A stretch of DNA of 64,000 nucleotides, from assembly GCA_902779455.1 (NCBI GenBank), contig CACZBS010000009.1, positions 27,858-91,857 on the forward strand. Reading direction: 5' to 3'. Both the position numbers and the translations under genes were made by a program. Numbering within the stretch: the stretch's first letter is position 1; each line of letters opens with the position of its first letter. Shown here in pieces: positions 25,069-32,818 of the stretch. This stretch comes from an uncultured Prevotellaceae bacterium. Its GTDB lineage: Bacteria > Bacteroidota > Bacteroidia > Bacteroidales > Bacteroidaceae. The notes under the pieces are model-generated. The model was not told where the DNA came from and made no database searches. It saw only the letters and a list, made by a program, of their open reading frames with translations.

Positions 25069-27036
25069 ATGACAACACTACGACGCATCTTTTCGATCAT
25101 GCTGCTGGCGGTGCTGGCAGCTGTCGACGCTGAGGCGCAGAAGGCCGACGGGCTCACTACGACTCACGACGCATCGCCCTACGTGCCGCAGGGCTATCAG
25201 CTGGACTTCAGCGACGAATTCGACGGCACCGACGTGAACACGGCCGACTGGAAGTTCGAGATCCAGTCGCCCGGATGGGTCAACCACGAACTGCAACGCT
25301 ATGTGGGCAAGACGTACAGGGGTGAGAAAGTGGTCTTCGTCGAGGACGACCACCTGACCATCCGCTGCCAGAAAGGGTCGGACGGCCAGGTGGTCTCGGG
25401 CCGGCTGAACCTGCGCCCGTCAGAGGGCTGGCGCTACGGCTACTTCGAGGCCCGCATCAAGCTGCCCAAGGGACGCGGCACGTGGCCGGCCTTCTGGATG
25501 ATGCCCGTGGGCGTGGACTGGAGCACCAACCCGTGGCCCACGTGCGGCGAGATCGACATCATGGAGGAGGTGGGTGCCGATCCGAATGAGGTGTCGTCGT
25601 CGATCCATTGCGACGCCTATAACCACCCTAAGCACACGCAGAAGACCCACGCCATGCACCTCGACGGCGCTGAAGACGCATACCATGTCTATGCCTTGTC
25701 GTGGACTCCGGATCGACTGACGTTCTACGTCGACGGCCGCGTGCAGCTCATATATAATAAGGAGAGCGACGACCACGCCGTCTGGCCCTTCCACTACGCC
25801 TTCCATCCCATCCTCAACCTGGCCTGGGGCGGCGACTGGGGCGGCTACAAGGGCGTCGACGAGAATGCGCTGCCCTGCGAAATGCTCGTCGACTATGTGC
25901 GCATCTACAAAAAGCCCGTCGCCTCGACGGCCAGGAAGGTGGTGGCCTACGTGACGTCATGGACCACGCACGACGTCGATCCGCTGGTGATGACGCATGT
26001 CAACTATGCCTTTGGCGGCGTTGGCAGCGACCATCGCTCCGTTTATGCCGACAACATCGCGCGGATGAAGAAGATGGTGGAACTGAAACAGAGAAACCCG
26101 CAGCTGAAGGTGCTGCTCAGCATCGGCGGATGGGGGCGTGGCGGCTTCACGCCGATGGCGGCTGACGAGGCTGCCCGCAAGGCCTTCGCTGAGGACTGCC
26201 GCCGCTTCTGTGAGCGCTACAACCTCGACGGCATCGACGTCGACTGGGAATTCCCGGGCGACAACTCCAGCGGCGAGACGGCGGCTGTCAACGAGAAGCA
26301 GAACTTCACCCTCCTGTTGCGCGACCTGCGCGAGGCCTTGGGCAGCGACCTGCTGCTGACGATGGCCTCGTCGGCCGATCCCTCGCGCTTCGACTTCCGC
26401 TCCTGCATCAAGTATCTGGACTTCGTCAACGTGATGACCTACGACATGGCCTCGCCGCCCAACCATCACTCGGCGCTCTATCGCGGCGGCAAGGTCGGCA
26501 ACGGCTACATCGTGGGGCATGAGAGCATCACGCGCCATCTCAACGCAGGCGTCCCAGCCGACAAGCTCGTCATGGGGCTGGCCTTCTATGGCAACAGCGG
26601 TGCCGGCGAGCAGATCTCGCTGCAGCAGATCAAGGATAAGATCGCTTCGGGCGACTATGAGGACCATTGGGACGACGTGGCCCGGGTGCCCTACCTGACC
26701 CGCCAGGGGCGCTTTGCCTATGGCTACGACAATGCCCGCTCGCTACGACTGAAGTGCCAGTATATCATCGACCGCGGCCTGGCTGGCGGCATGTATTGGG
26801 AATATGCCAACGACGACCGCCTGGGCACTGAGCGCCACACGGTCTACGACTGCCTCGTCGAGGGCGCCCCTCAGAACGAGCAGCAGGGCATCGGCCGCAT
26901 CCCTTTTGAATCGGCCGGAACCGGACACTCACCATCCTGTTCCGGCACGCTCCATGACCTGGCCGGACGGCGCCTTGGCAGCGCGCCCCGTGCCGGCCTT
27001 TACGTCAGCGACGGACACGTCGTCATCCAAAAATAA
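25069..27036 (+). CDS. GH16-GH18 fusion: beta-glucanase plus chitinase-type hydrolase
   Basis: A 655-residue secreted protein with two catalytic domains. After the signal peptide (ending DAEAQ) comes a GH16 domain at about residues 40-285, with catalytic E161, D163 and E166 in GEIDIMEEVG, the signature of laminarinase-like enzymes. A GH18 domain follows from about residue 290 to 600, with SIGGWGRGG and DGIDVDWEF; D390, D392 and E394 form the DxDxE catalytic motif. The end LHDLAGRRLGSAPRAGLYVS is a sorting-tail-like sequence. Both active sites look intact. It faces away from the susC operon and regulator. Beta-1,3-glucanase plus chitinase in one chain fits fungal cell-wall attack. The ATG is chosen because an earlier one overlaps the -7 box. 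Confidence 0.92.
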   Translation: MTTLRRIFSIMLLAVLAAVDAEAQKADGLTTTHDASPYVPQGYQLDFSDEFDGTDVNTADWKFEIQSPGWVNHELQRYVGKTYRGEKVVFVEDDHLTIRCQKGSDGQVVSGRLNLRPSEGWRYGYFEARIKLPKGRGTWPAFWMMPVGVDWSTNPWPTCGEIDIMEEVGADPNEVSSSIHCDAYNHPKHTQKTHAMHLDGAEDAYHVYALSWTPDRLTFYVDGRVQLIYNKESDDHAVWPFHYAFHPILNLAWGGDWGGYKGVDENALPCEMLVDYVRIYKKPVASTARKVVAYVTSWTTHDVDPLVMTHVNYAFGGVGSDHRSVYADNIARMKKMVELKQRNPQLKVLLSIGGWGRGGFTPMAADEAARKAFAEDCRRFCERYNLDGIDVDWEFPGDNSSGETAAVNEKQNFTLLLRDLREALGSDLLLTMASSADPSRFDFRSCIKYLDFVNVMTYDMASPPNHHSALYRGGKVGNGYIVGHESITRHLNAGVPADKLVMGLAFYGNSGAGEQISLQQIKDKIASGDYEDHWDDVARVPYLTRQGRFAYGYDNARSLRLKCQYIIDRGLAGGMYWEYANDDRLGTERHTVYDCLVEGAPQNEQQGIGRIPFESAGTGHSPSCSGTLHDLAGRRLGSAPRAGLYVSDGHVVIQK

Positions 27037-27059
27037 GAACCTGATTTACCTTCACGCGT

Positions 27060-27860
27060 ATGAAAAGAATGTTCATTGCCCTTGCCCTCATCCTGACGGC
27101 ACTGACGACCGCAGCCCAACCTGAGGGCTATCCCGCCAACTACGCACGGGCGCCGCGCTTCGACGCGCTCATCTGCTACGACCCGCACGCCGAGGAGGCT
27201 CATGTGCAGTTCGACCGCCAGGCCCTCAGCTTCTTCCATAAGCTGAGCTACGGCGAGGGCTTCCGCTATCGTGTGGTCACGTCGATGCATGGCATGACGG
27301 CCGACACGCTGCGGCAGTACAGCGTCGTCGTCTGGCTCAACTTCTCGTGCTCGCCTGCCGAGCGACAGGCTTTCGAGCAATATATGCGTGAGGGTGGGGG
27401 ATGGATCGGCTTTCATGCCTCGGCCTACAATGACGCCCGAACGGGATGGCCGTGGCTCAACGAGTTTCTGGGCTGCGGGCCCTTCCTCTGCAACAACTGG
27501 CCGCCGCAGCCTGCCCTCGTGGAGTGCGACCGGGCTGACCATCCCGTCACGCGCTCGCTGCCCGCCTCGTTTGTCTGTCCGGCCAGCGAGTTCTATCAGT
27601 GGAATCCCTCGCCACGACTTGACGACAGCGTCGACGTGCTCGTGAGTCTCTCGCCGAAGAACTATCCCTTCGGCCTGAAGGATGTGGTCCGATGGGGCGA
27701 TTTCCCCATTGTCTGGACCAACCGCGACTACCGCATGGTCTACCTCAACATGGGTCATGGCGACGAGGGCTTCATCGACGCTACGCAGAACCTCCTCTTC
27801 GTCAACGCCTTCCGATGGGTGGTCAGCCGCGACCCTCAGGGCGATCCTTTCATGAAGTGA
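27060..27860 (+). CDS. ThuA-like secreted protein
   Basis: A 266-residue protein with a signal peptide (MKRMFIALALILTALTTAAQ) and a ThuA-type class-I glutamine-amidotransferase-like fold. Landmarks are SVVVWLNFS, the loop GGGWIGFHASAYND, a central HPVTRSLP and the late FPIVWTNRDYRMVYLNMGHGDEGF. ThuA-domain proteins are linked to sugar metabolism in bacteria but their chemistry is unclear. It follows the GH16-GH18 gene by 23 bp and is probably co-transcribed, so it may act on products of the beta-glucan locus. Confidence 0.82.
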   Translation: MKRMFIALALILTALTTAAQPEGYPANYARAPRFDALICYDPHAEEAHVQFDRQALSFFHKLSYGEGFRYRVVTSMHGMTADTLRQYSVVVWLNFSCSPAERQAFEQYMREGGGWIGFHASAYNDARTGWPWLNEFLGCGPFLCNNWPPQPALVECDRADHPVTRSLPASFVCPASEFYQWNPSPRLDDSVDVLVSLSPKNYPFGLKDVVRWGDFPIVWTNRDYRMVYLNMGHGDEGFIDATQNLLFVNAFRWVVSRDPQGDPFMK

Positions 27861-27873
27861 CGACGGCGGCGCA

Positions 27874-28632
27874 CTATTCCGGCTCGACGACGAGAAGGGG
27901 CGTGGCCAGGTCGCCACTCTGAGCCGCAATGGCACAGCGGCCCTCAGCCGCAAAGCGGATGCGGGCCACGCCGTTGGCAGCCTGGATGCGGCGCGAGCCG
28001 AGCGTCGTGCCTTGGTCGCAGAGCAGGCGGCCGTCGCCTGCCAAAGAAAAGACGATCCAGTCGGTGGCATCGAGACAGCAGCGACCTTGCTCGTCGACGA
28101 GTTCGGCGCGCACCACGTCGGCCGATTCGCGCGACAGGAGCAGACGGGCGGGCTGGCCCCATGGCTCCGTCACGTAGTCCTGGCGAATCTCGTCGGTCAG
28201 CCCTCCGGCACTGACGGCCCGCAGCGTGTTCTCGCCGGGCTGCAGGACCACGTCCCAGTGGAACCCCTGCGCCGGGTAATCATTGACGTCACGACGGCGG
28301 CGGCCCTGCGACTGGCCGTTGACATAGAGTTCCACCCACGGCTGGTTAGAATAGACAAGCACTTGTTTGCGCTCCCCATCGCGGCCCCAGCGCACAGGCC
28401 ATGTGTGGCCGTAGATGTGGAGCATCGGCTCAGCCGACCAATAGGACTGGAAGACATAGTAGGACTCCTTCGGCGTGCCGTCGCGCTGGACGACACCCTT
28501 CTGGTTGACGTAGGGGATCGGGTTGTCCGGCCGAAGCGGCGTGGCGAAGTCCTTGAAGGTCCAGAAGGCCGTGCCCGTCAGCTGGGGCTCGACGAGGGGG
28601 AGTCGCTGGCGGACTTCCTGCAGAGAATCTGA
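27874..28632 (-). pseudogene. C-terminal remnant of a GH2 beta-galactosidase-type enzyme
   Basis: An open minus-strand frame encodes the end of a GH2 enzyme: GTAFWTFKDFATPLRPDNP, then KESYYVFQSYWS, LVYSNQPWVELYVNG and GENTLRAVSAGG of the DUF4982-like region, to a normal stop. The catalytic nucleophile region and everything upstream are missing. The frame runs at its 5' end into a heptamer-repeat element and meets a stop there, with no usable start before MLHIYGH. It is convergent with the ThuA-like gene. It is read as a truncated relic. Confidence 0.8.
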
Positions 28633-28803
28633 GGGAGGTGAGAAGTCTTTGAAGTGAGAGGTGAGAGGTGAGAAGTCTTATTAGTTTTGTCGGCAGAGTT
28701 GTCAACGGTATCATGTAACAATACTTCTCACTTCTCACTTCTTGCGTCCCTTTGGTAGCAAGCGTCCTTCGGCCGAGCGCTCACCTCTCACTTCTCACCT
28801 CAC
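28633..28803. repeat. Heptamer-repeat element (GTGAGAA/GTGAGAG word) between GH2 remnant and manA
   Basis: Tandem GTGAGAA and GTGAGAG words at 28636-28676 are mirrored by TCTCACT/TCTCACC words at 28724-28742 and 28780-28803. The loop CTTATTAGT.TTG.CGGCAGAG, then TTGTCA, is shared with the element at 29779-29977. It adjoins the broken end of the GH2 remnant and reaches the manA stop codon. Confidence 0.85.
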
Positions 28804-29762
28804 ACAAACGTTTCGAGGAAACGGACCTCGCCGTCGACCCTGACCTCGCTCGCCGTGGCGGGGATGAGGACGGTCTCGCCGGCACGCAGGCTGACGGTCT
28901 CGCCGTCGGCGGTCAGACGGCCCTCGCCCTTGACGCCGATGAGGATGACGAAGGAGTCGAGCTCGGAGTAGTCGAGCAGCATGGGCTCCGTCAGGTCGTA
29001 GACCGACGTGGTGAAGAAGGGGCATTGGACGACGGTCTGGGGCATGTCCTTCTGGGGCTCGTAGTGCGTGCGGTAGTCGGGCAGCACGGTGTAGTCGATC
29101 GACTCGGCGGCCAGCTCGGTGTGCAGCTCGCGCAGGTGGCCGTCCTTGTCGCGGCGGCCGAAGTCGTAGATGCGGTAGGTGACGTCGGAGGTCTGCTGTA
29201 TCTCGGCCACGAAGCAGCCGGCGCCGATGGCATGGATGCGTCCGGCGGGGATGAAGAAGACGTCGCCCTCGTGGACCTCATAGCGCGAGAGGGCGTCGGT
29301 GATGGTGTCGTCGGCCACCATCCGCTTGTATTCCTCGGGCGTGATCTGCTGCTTCAGTCCGTTGTAGAGGAAAGCGCCCTCACGCGGAGCCAGGCAGTAC
29401 CACATCTCGGTCTTGCCCCGCTCGCGCCCCTGTCGGCGGGCTGTCTCGTCGTTGGGGTGGACCTGGATGGAGAGGTCGCGCCGGGCGTCGATGAACTTGA
29501 TGAGCAGGGGGAACTCGTCGCCGAAGCGCTCGTAGTTCTCATGGCCTACGAGGTCGGCCTTCATCTCGCTGACCAGTTCGTTGAGCCGCCGTCCCTTGTA
29601 CGGGCCACAGCTGACGATGGTCTCGTTATCCTTTACTCCTGAGATTTCCCAGCTCTCGCCCACGTTATCCTGATGGGCGCTGAGCTGCTTGAAGGGGATG
29701 ATTCTGTCGCCTCCCCAGAGCGTCTGCTTCAGCAGCGGTTCGAATTTGAAAAACATACTCAT
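28800..29762 (-). CDS. manA: Mannose-6-phosphate isomerase, class I
   Basis: Zinc-dependent cytoplasmic isomerase (mannose-6-phosphate to fructose-6-phosphate) of 320 residues, the short cupin-type form common in Bacteroidetes. It begins MSMFFKFEPLLKQTLWGGDRI. The zinc-site region IQVHPNDETAR lies near residue 100 and GRIHAIGAG near residue 180. An ATG two codons later is also possible. The longer frame upstream runs through repeat arms and is not used. Heptamer-repeat elements bound the gene on both sides, one touching its stop codon. Confidence 0.92.
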   Translation of the reverse strand: MSMFFKFEPLLKQTLWGGDRIIPFKQLSAHQDNVGESWEISGVKDNETIVSCGPYKGRRLNELVSEMKADLVGHENYERFGDEFPLLIKFIDARRDLSIQVHPNDETARRQGRERGKTEMWYCLAPREGAFLYNGLKQQITPEEYKRMVADDTITDALSRYEVHEGDVFFIPAGRIHAIGAGCFVAEIQQTSDVTYRIYDFGRRDKDGHLRELHTELAAESIDYTVLPDYRTHYEPQKDMPQTVVQCPFFTTSVYDLTEPMLLDYSELDSFVILIGVKGEGRLTADGETVSLRAGETVLIPATASEVRVDGEVRFLETFV

Positions 29763-29778
29763 TATATAAAAGTTATTA

Positions 29779-29977
29779 AGTGAGAAGTGAGAGGTCTTTG
29801 AAGTGAGAAGTCTTATTAAGTGAGAAGTGAGAGGTGAGAAGTGAGAAGTCTTATTAGTCTTGCCGGCAGAGTTGTCATAATTGTCATAATTGTCAGAGTT
29901 GTAATGGGAATTCATGTAACTATACTTCTCACTTCTCACTTCTCACTTCTCACTTCAAAGACCTCTCACTTCTCAGT
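29779..29977. repeat. Large heptamer-armed hairpin between manA and trkH
   Basis: Left-arm words GTGAGAA/GTGAGAG/GTCTTTGAA at 29779-29850 mirror the right arm at 29924-29977. A 30-nt core (29781-29810 with 29946-29975) is a perfect inverted repeat. The loop includes CTTATTAG, CGGCAGAG and three tandem copies of a TTGTCATAA-type word. It ends at the trkH stop codon region. Confidence 0.88.
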
Positions 29978-31427
29978 TTTCCTTCCAGAACGAGCGGGTG
30001 AAGAGCACCAGCACGGTCATGATCTCCAGACGGCCGACGAGCATCAGGGCGGCGCAGAGCCACTTGAGCCCGGGGGAGAGGTCGGCCCACGACATCTGCG
30101 GGCCGATGTTGGTGTCGAGTCCGGCGCCGACGTTGCTGAAGAGGCTGAGCGAGATGGTGAAGGCGTTGGTGATGTCGACGCCGTTGGTGATCATGATGAC
30201 GGCGACGGCGCCCACCATGATGATCGAGACGGTGAAGAAGGCCAGCAGCGAGACGAGCTTGGCCTGCGGGATGCTCTGGCCGTTGAGCTTCACGGGCAGC
30301 ACGGCGTTGGGGTGGAGGATGCGGCGGAACTCGTTGCTGAGCACGCGCACCAGCATCAGCACGCGCACACTCTTGAAGCCGCCGGTGGTGGAGCCGGCGC
30401 AGGCTCCGATGAACATGAGCACGCCGAGGATGACCCACGTCAGGTGGGGCCAGGCACCGGCGTCGGTGTTCGACAGTCCTGTCGTCGTGACGAACGACAC
30501 GACCTGGAAGAGGCTTGAGCGGAATGCCTGCTCCAGGGGGTAGTCCATCCGCGTGGTGAGCAGATACATGATCCACGAGGTGGCCACGAAGATGGTCAGG
30601 ACGTAGAAGCGGAACTCCGAGTTGCGTAGCAGTGTGCTGACGCGCAGCTTGAAGATGCTTAGATATAATAAGGTGAAGTTGATGCCGGCCAGAAACTGGA
30701 ACAGCACGGCCAGATACTCGATGAGGGGCGAGGCGAGGAAGATGGTGCCGTTGTGGGTGGAGAATCCGCCCGTCGCCGTCGTCGACATGGCGTAGTTGAC
30801 GGCGTCGAACCAGCCCATGCCGGCCACCCAGAACGACAGGCCGCAGGCCAGGGTGAGCAGGGTGTAGATCGACCATATCCACTTGGCCGACGTGGAGAGG
30901 CGCGGGTGCATCTTCGAGCGCATGGGCCCCGTGGCCTCGGCGGCAAACACCTTGACGCTTCCGCCCACGAGCTGCGGCAGCAGGGCGACGGTGAAGAAGA
31001 CGATTCCGAGTCCGCCGATCCACTGCATCAGCGATCGCCAGAAGAGCAGCCCGTGGGGCAGCCGCTCGACGTCGTCGATGACGGTGGCGCCGGTGGTGGT
31101 GAATCCCGACATGGTCTCGAAGAAGGCGTCGGCCAGGTGGGGCAGCGAGCCGTGGATGAGGAACGGGAACATGCCGAAGAATGAGAAGACGATCCACGTG
31201 AGCGTGACCACCACGTGGGAGTCGCGGCGCGAGAGCGCATTCTCTGCCCCCCGGCCGAAGTAGAGCAGCAGGAAGGCCGAGCCGAAGGTCATGGCTGTCG
31301 ACATCATGAACGCCATCGTGTCGTCCTCGCCGAAGCCGAAGGCCATGGCCAGGCATAGGGCCATGAAGAACGCCTCGATGAAGAGCAGCGATCCGATGAT
31401 CTTCGATATGATTTTCCAGCTAACCAT
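29973..31427 (-). CDS. trkH: Trk-type potassium uptake membrane subunit
   Basis: Inner-membrane K+ transporter of 484 residues with the four pore-loop repeats of the TrkH/KtrB family. The selectivity-filter segments are seen as TTTGAT, TATGGFST, TTTGLS and VGAGLD, spaced through about ten hydrophobic segments. The start MVSWKIISK is preferred because the upstream ATG is part of a GTGATAA-type repeat. It follows trkA by about 30 bp in the same orientation, with which it forms the transport system. The unit probably begins at dxs. Confidence 0.93.
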   Translation of the reverse strand: MVSWKIISKIIGSLLFIEAFFMALCLAMAFGFGEDDTMAFMMSTAMTFGSAFLLLYFGRGAENALSRRDSHVVVTLTWIVFSFFGMFPFLIHGSLPHLADAFFETMSGFTTTGATVIDDVERLPHGLLFWRSLMQWIGGLGIVFFTVALLPQLVGGSVKVFAAEATGPMRSKMHPRLSTSAKWIWSIYTLLTLACGLSFWVAGMGWFDAVNYAMSTTATGGFSTHNGTIFLASPLIEYLAVLFQFLAGINFTLLYLSIFKLRVSTLLRNSEFRFYVLTIFVATSWIMYLLTTRMDYPLEQAFRSSLFQVVSFVTTTGLSNTDAGAWPHLTWVILGVLMFIGACAGSTTGGFKSVRVLMLVRVLSNEFRRILHPNAVLPVKLNGQSIPQAKLVSLLAFFTVSIIMVGAVAVIMITNGVDITNAFTISLSLFSNVGAGLDTNIGPQMSWADLSPGLKWLCAALMLVGRLEIMTVLVLFTRSFWKEN

Positions 31428-31462
31428 CAACTTATCACTTATCATTCATCATTCATCACTCA
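31428..31462. repeat. Single heptamer-repeat arm at the trkA-trkH junction
   Basis: On the minus strand GTGATGA ATGATGA ATGATAA GTGATAA words run without a break from the trkA stop codon to the trkH start. No opposite arm is present, so this is a solo arm of the hairpin class. Confidence 0.75.
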
Positions 31463-32818
31463 CCACAGCGTCTGGCGCTTGAAGTATTTCTCGACCTTGC
31501 CCAGCGTGTGCTTATGGCAGAACACCATGACGGCGTCGCCGGCCTCAATCTGCGTGTTGCCGTTGACGAGCATGCCACGGCCACCGCGCACCAGTCCGCC
31601 GATGGTCACGCCGAAGGGCAGACCCAGCGACTTGACGGGGTTGCGGGTGACGCGGGCACCCTCGGCCACGACGAACTCGGCCACGTCGGCCTCGACCATC
31701 ATCAGCGAGCGCATCGACCGCACGTCGGCCTTGAGCATCATCTGGAAGATGTGGCTGGCGGCCACCGTCTTCTTGTTGATGATCGTGCCGATGTCGAGTC
31801 CTTCGGCCATTGACACGTAGTCGAGGTTCTCGACCATGGCCACCGTCTTGCGCACACCCAGCTTCTTGGCCGTCAGACAGGCCAGGATGTTGGTCTCGGC
31901 GTTGCCCGTCAGCGAGACGAAGGCCTGCGTGTGGCGGATGCCCTCCTCGCTGAGCAGACCCAGGTCGCGGCCGTCGCCGTGGATGACCATCGTGTCGGTG
32001 TCGCTGAGCAGCTGGTTCAGCCGTTCGCAGCGGTCGGCGTCGGCCTCGATGATCTTCAGCGTCATGTCGCCGGGCATGGTCAGCGCGGCCCTGACGGCCG
32101 TCTTGCCGCCGCCCATGATGATGACGTTGTGCACGTCCTCATAGTGCTCCTTGCCGACGATCTTGCGGATGTAGGGGATATAGTCGGGCGTGGTCATGAA
32201 GTAGGCCAGGTCGTGCAGCTTCAGCTCGTCCATGCCGCCCGGTATGATGGTCTCGCCGCCGCGCTTGATGGCCACGACGAGGTAGGGGTCGTCCGGGCCG
32301 CAGAGGTCGCGCAGCGGCTGGTTGAGAATCTCGCAGCCCTCGCGCAGCTTGATGCCCAGGAGGGTCAGCTTGCCGTCGTGGATGTCGACGCGCTGGCGGG
32401 CCCACGACATCTTCAGTCCCGTGATGATGTCCTGTGCGGCCAGCACCTCGGGATAGACGAGCGAGTCGATGCCCAGGTCCTTGAAGAACTGCTGGTTCTG
32501 TGCTGACAGATACTCGTAGTTGTCGATCCTGGCCACCGTCTTCTTGGCGCCCAGCGCGTGGGCGATGGCGCAGGCCGTGATGTTGCGGCTCTCGTTGCGT
32601 GTGACGCCCACGAAGAGGTCGGCCGAACCCGTGCCGGCGTCCTTCAGTGTCTTGATGCTGGTGGGCGAGGCGCATACGGCCATGATGTCGTAGTTGGAGT
32701 CGACGCCGGCGAGTCGCTCCTCGTCGTCGTCGATGAGCACGCAGTCGTGGTTCTCCGTTGACAGCAGCTTCGACAGGTGGGTTCCTACGGCGCCTGCGCC
32801 GGCAATGACTATTTTCAT
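31460..32818 (-). CDS. trkA: Trk potassium uptake regulatory subunit
   Basis: Cytoplasmic NAD(H)-binding RCK protein of 452 residues that gates TrkH. It starts with the Rossmann motif [19 protein letters not shown] and has a second RCK domain from about residue 230 ([15 protein letters not shown]). Each half is followed by a TrkA-C domain. The ATG overlaps the dxs stop by 4 bp, so translation is probably coupled in a dxs-trkA-trkH operon. Confidence 0.95.
   Translation of the reverse strand: MKIVIAGAGAVGTHLSKLLSTENHDCVLIDDDEERLAGVDSNYDIMAVCASPTSIKTLKDAGTGSADLFVGVTRNESRNITACAIAHALGAKKTVARIDNYEYLSAQNQQFFKDLGIDSLVYPEVLAAQDIITGLKMSWARQRVDIHDGKLTLLGIKLREGCEILNQPLRDLCGPDDPYLVVAIKRGGETIIPGGMDELKLHDLAYFMTTPDYIPYIRKIVGKEHYEDVHNVIIMGGGKTAVRAALTMPGDMTLKIIEADADRCERLNQLLSDTDTMVIHGDGRDLGLLSEEGIRHTQAFVSLTGNAETNILACLTAKKLGVRKTVAMVENLDYVSMAEGLDIGTIINKKTVAASHIFQMMLKADVRSMRSLMMVEADVAEFVVAEGARVTRNPVKSLGLPFGVTIGGLVRGGRGMLVNGNTQIEAGDAVMVFCHKHTLGKVEKYFKRQTLW

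Noticed and set aside
28430-28738. A small protein starting in the repeat element before the GH2 remnant
   Set aside because: The frame starts inside heptamer repeats and is the shifted frame of the GH2 remnant; the in-frame translation matches GH2 and this one matches nothing.
29763-29939. Longer mannose-6-phosphate isomerase starting upstream
   Set aside because: The extension is Ser/Thr/Asn-rich sequence translated from the heptamer hairpin and is open only because heptamer arrays tend to lack stops.
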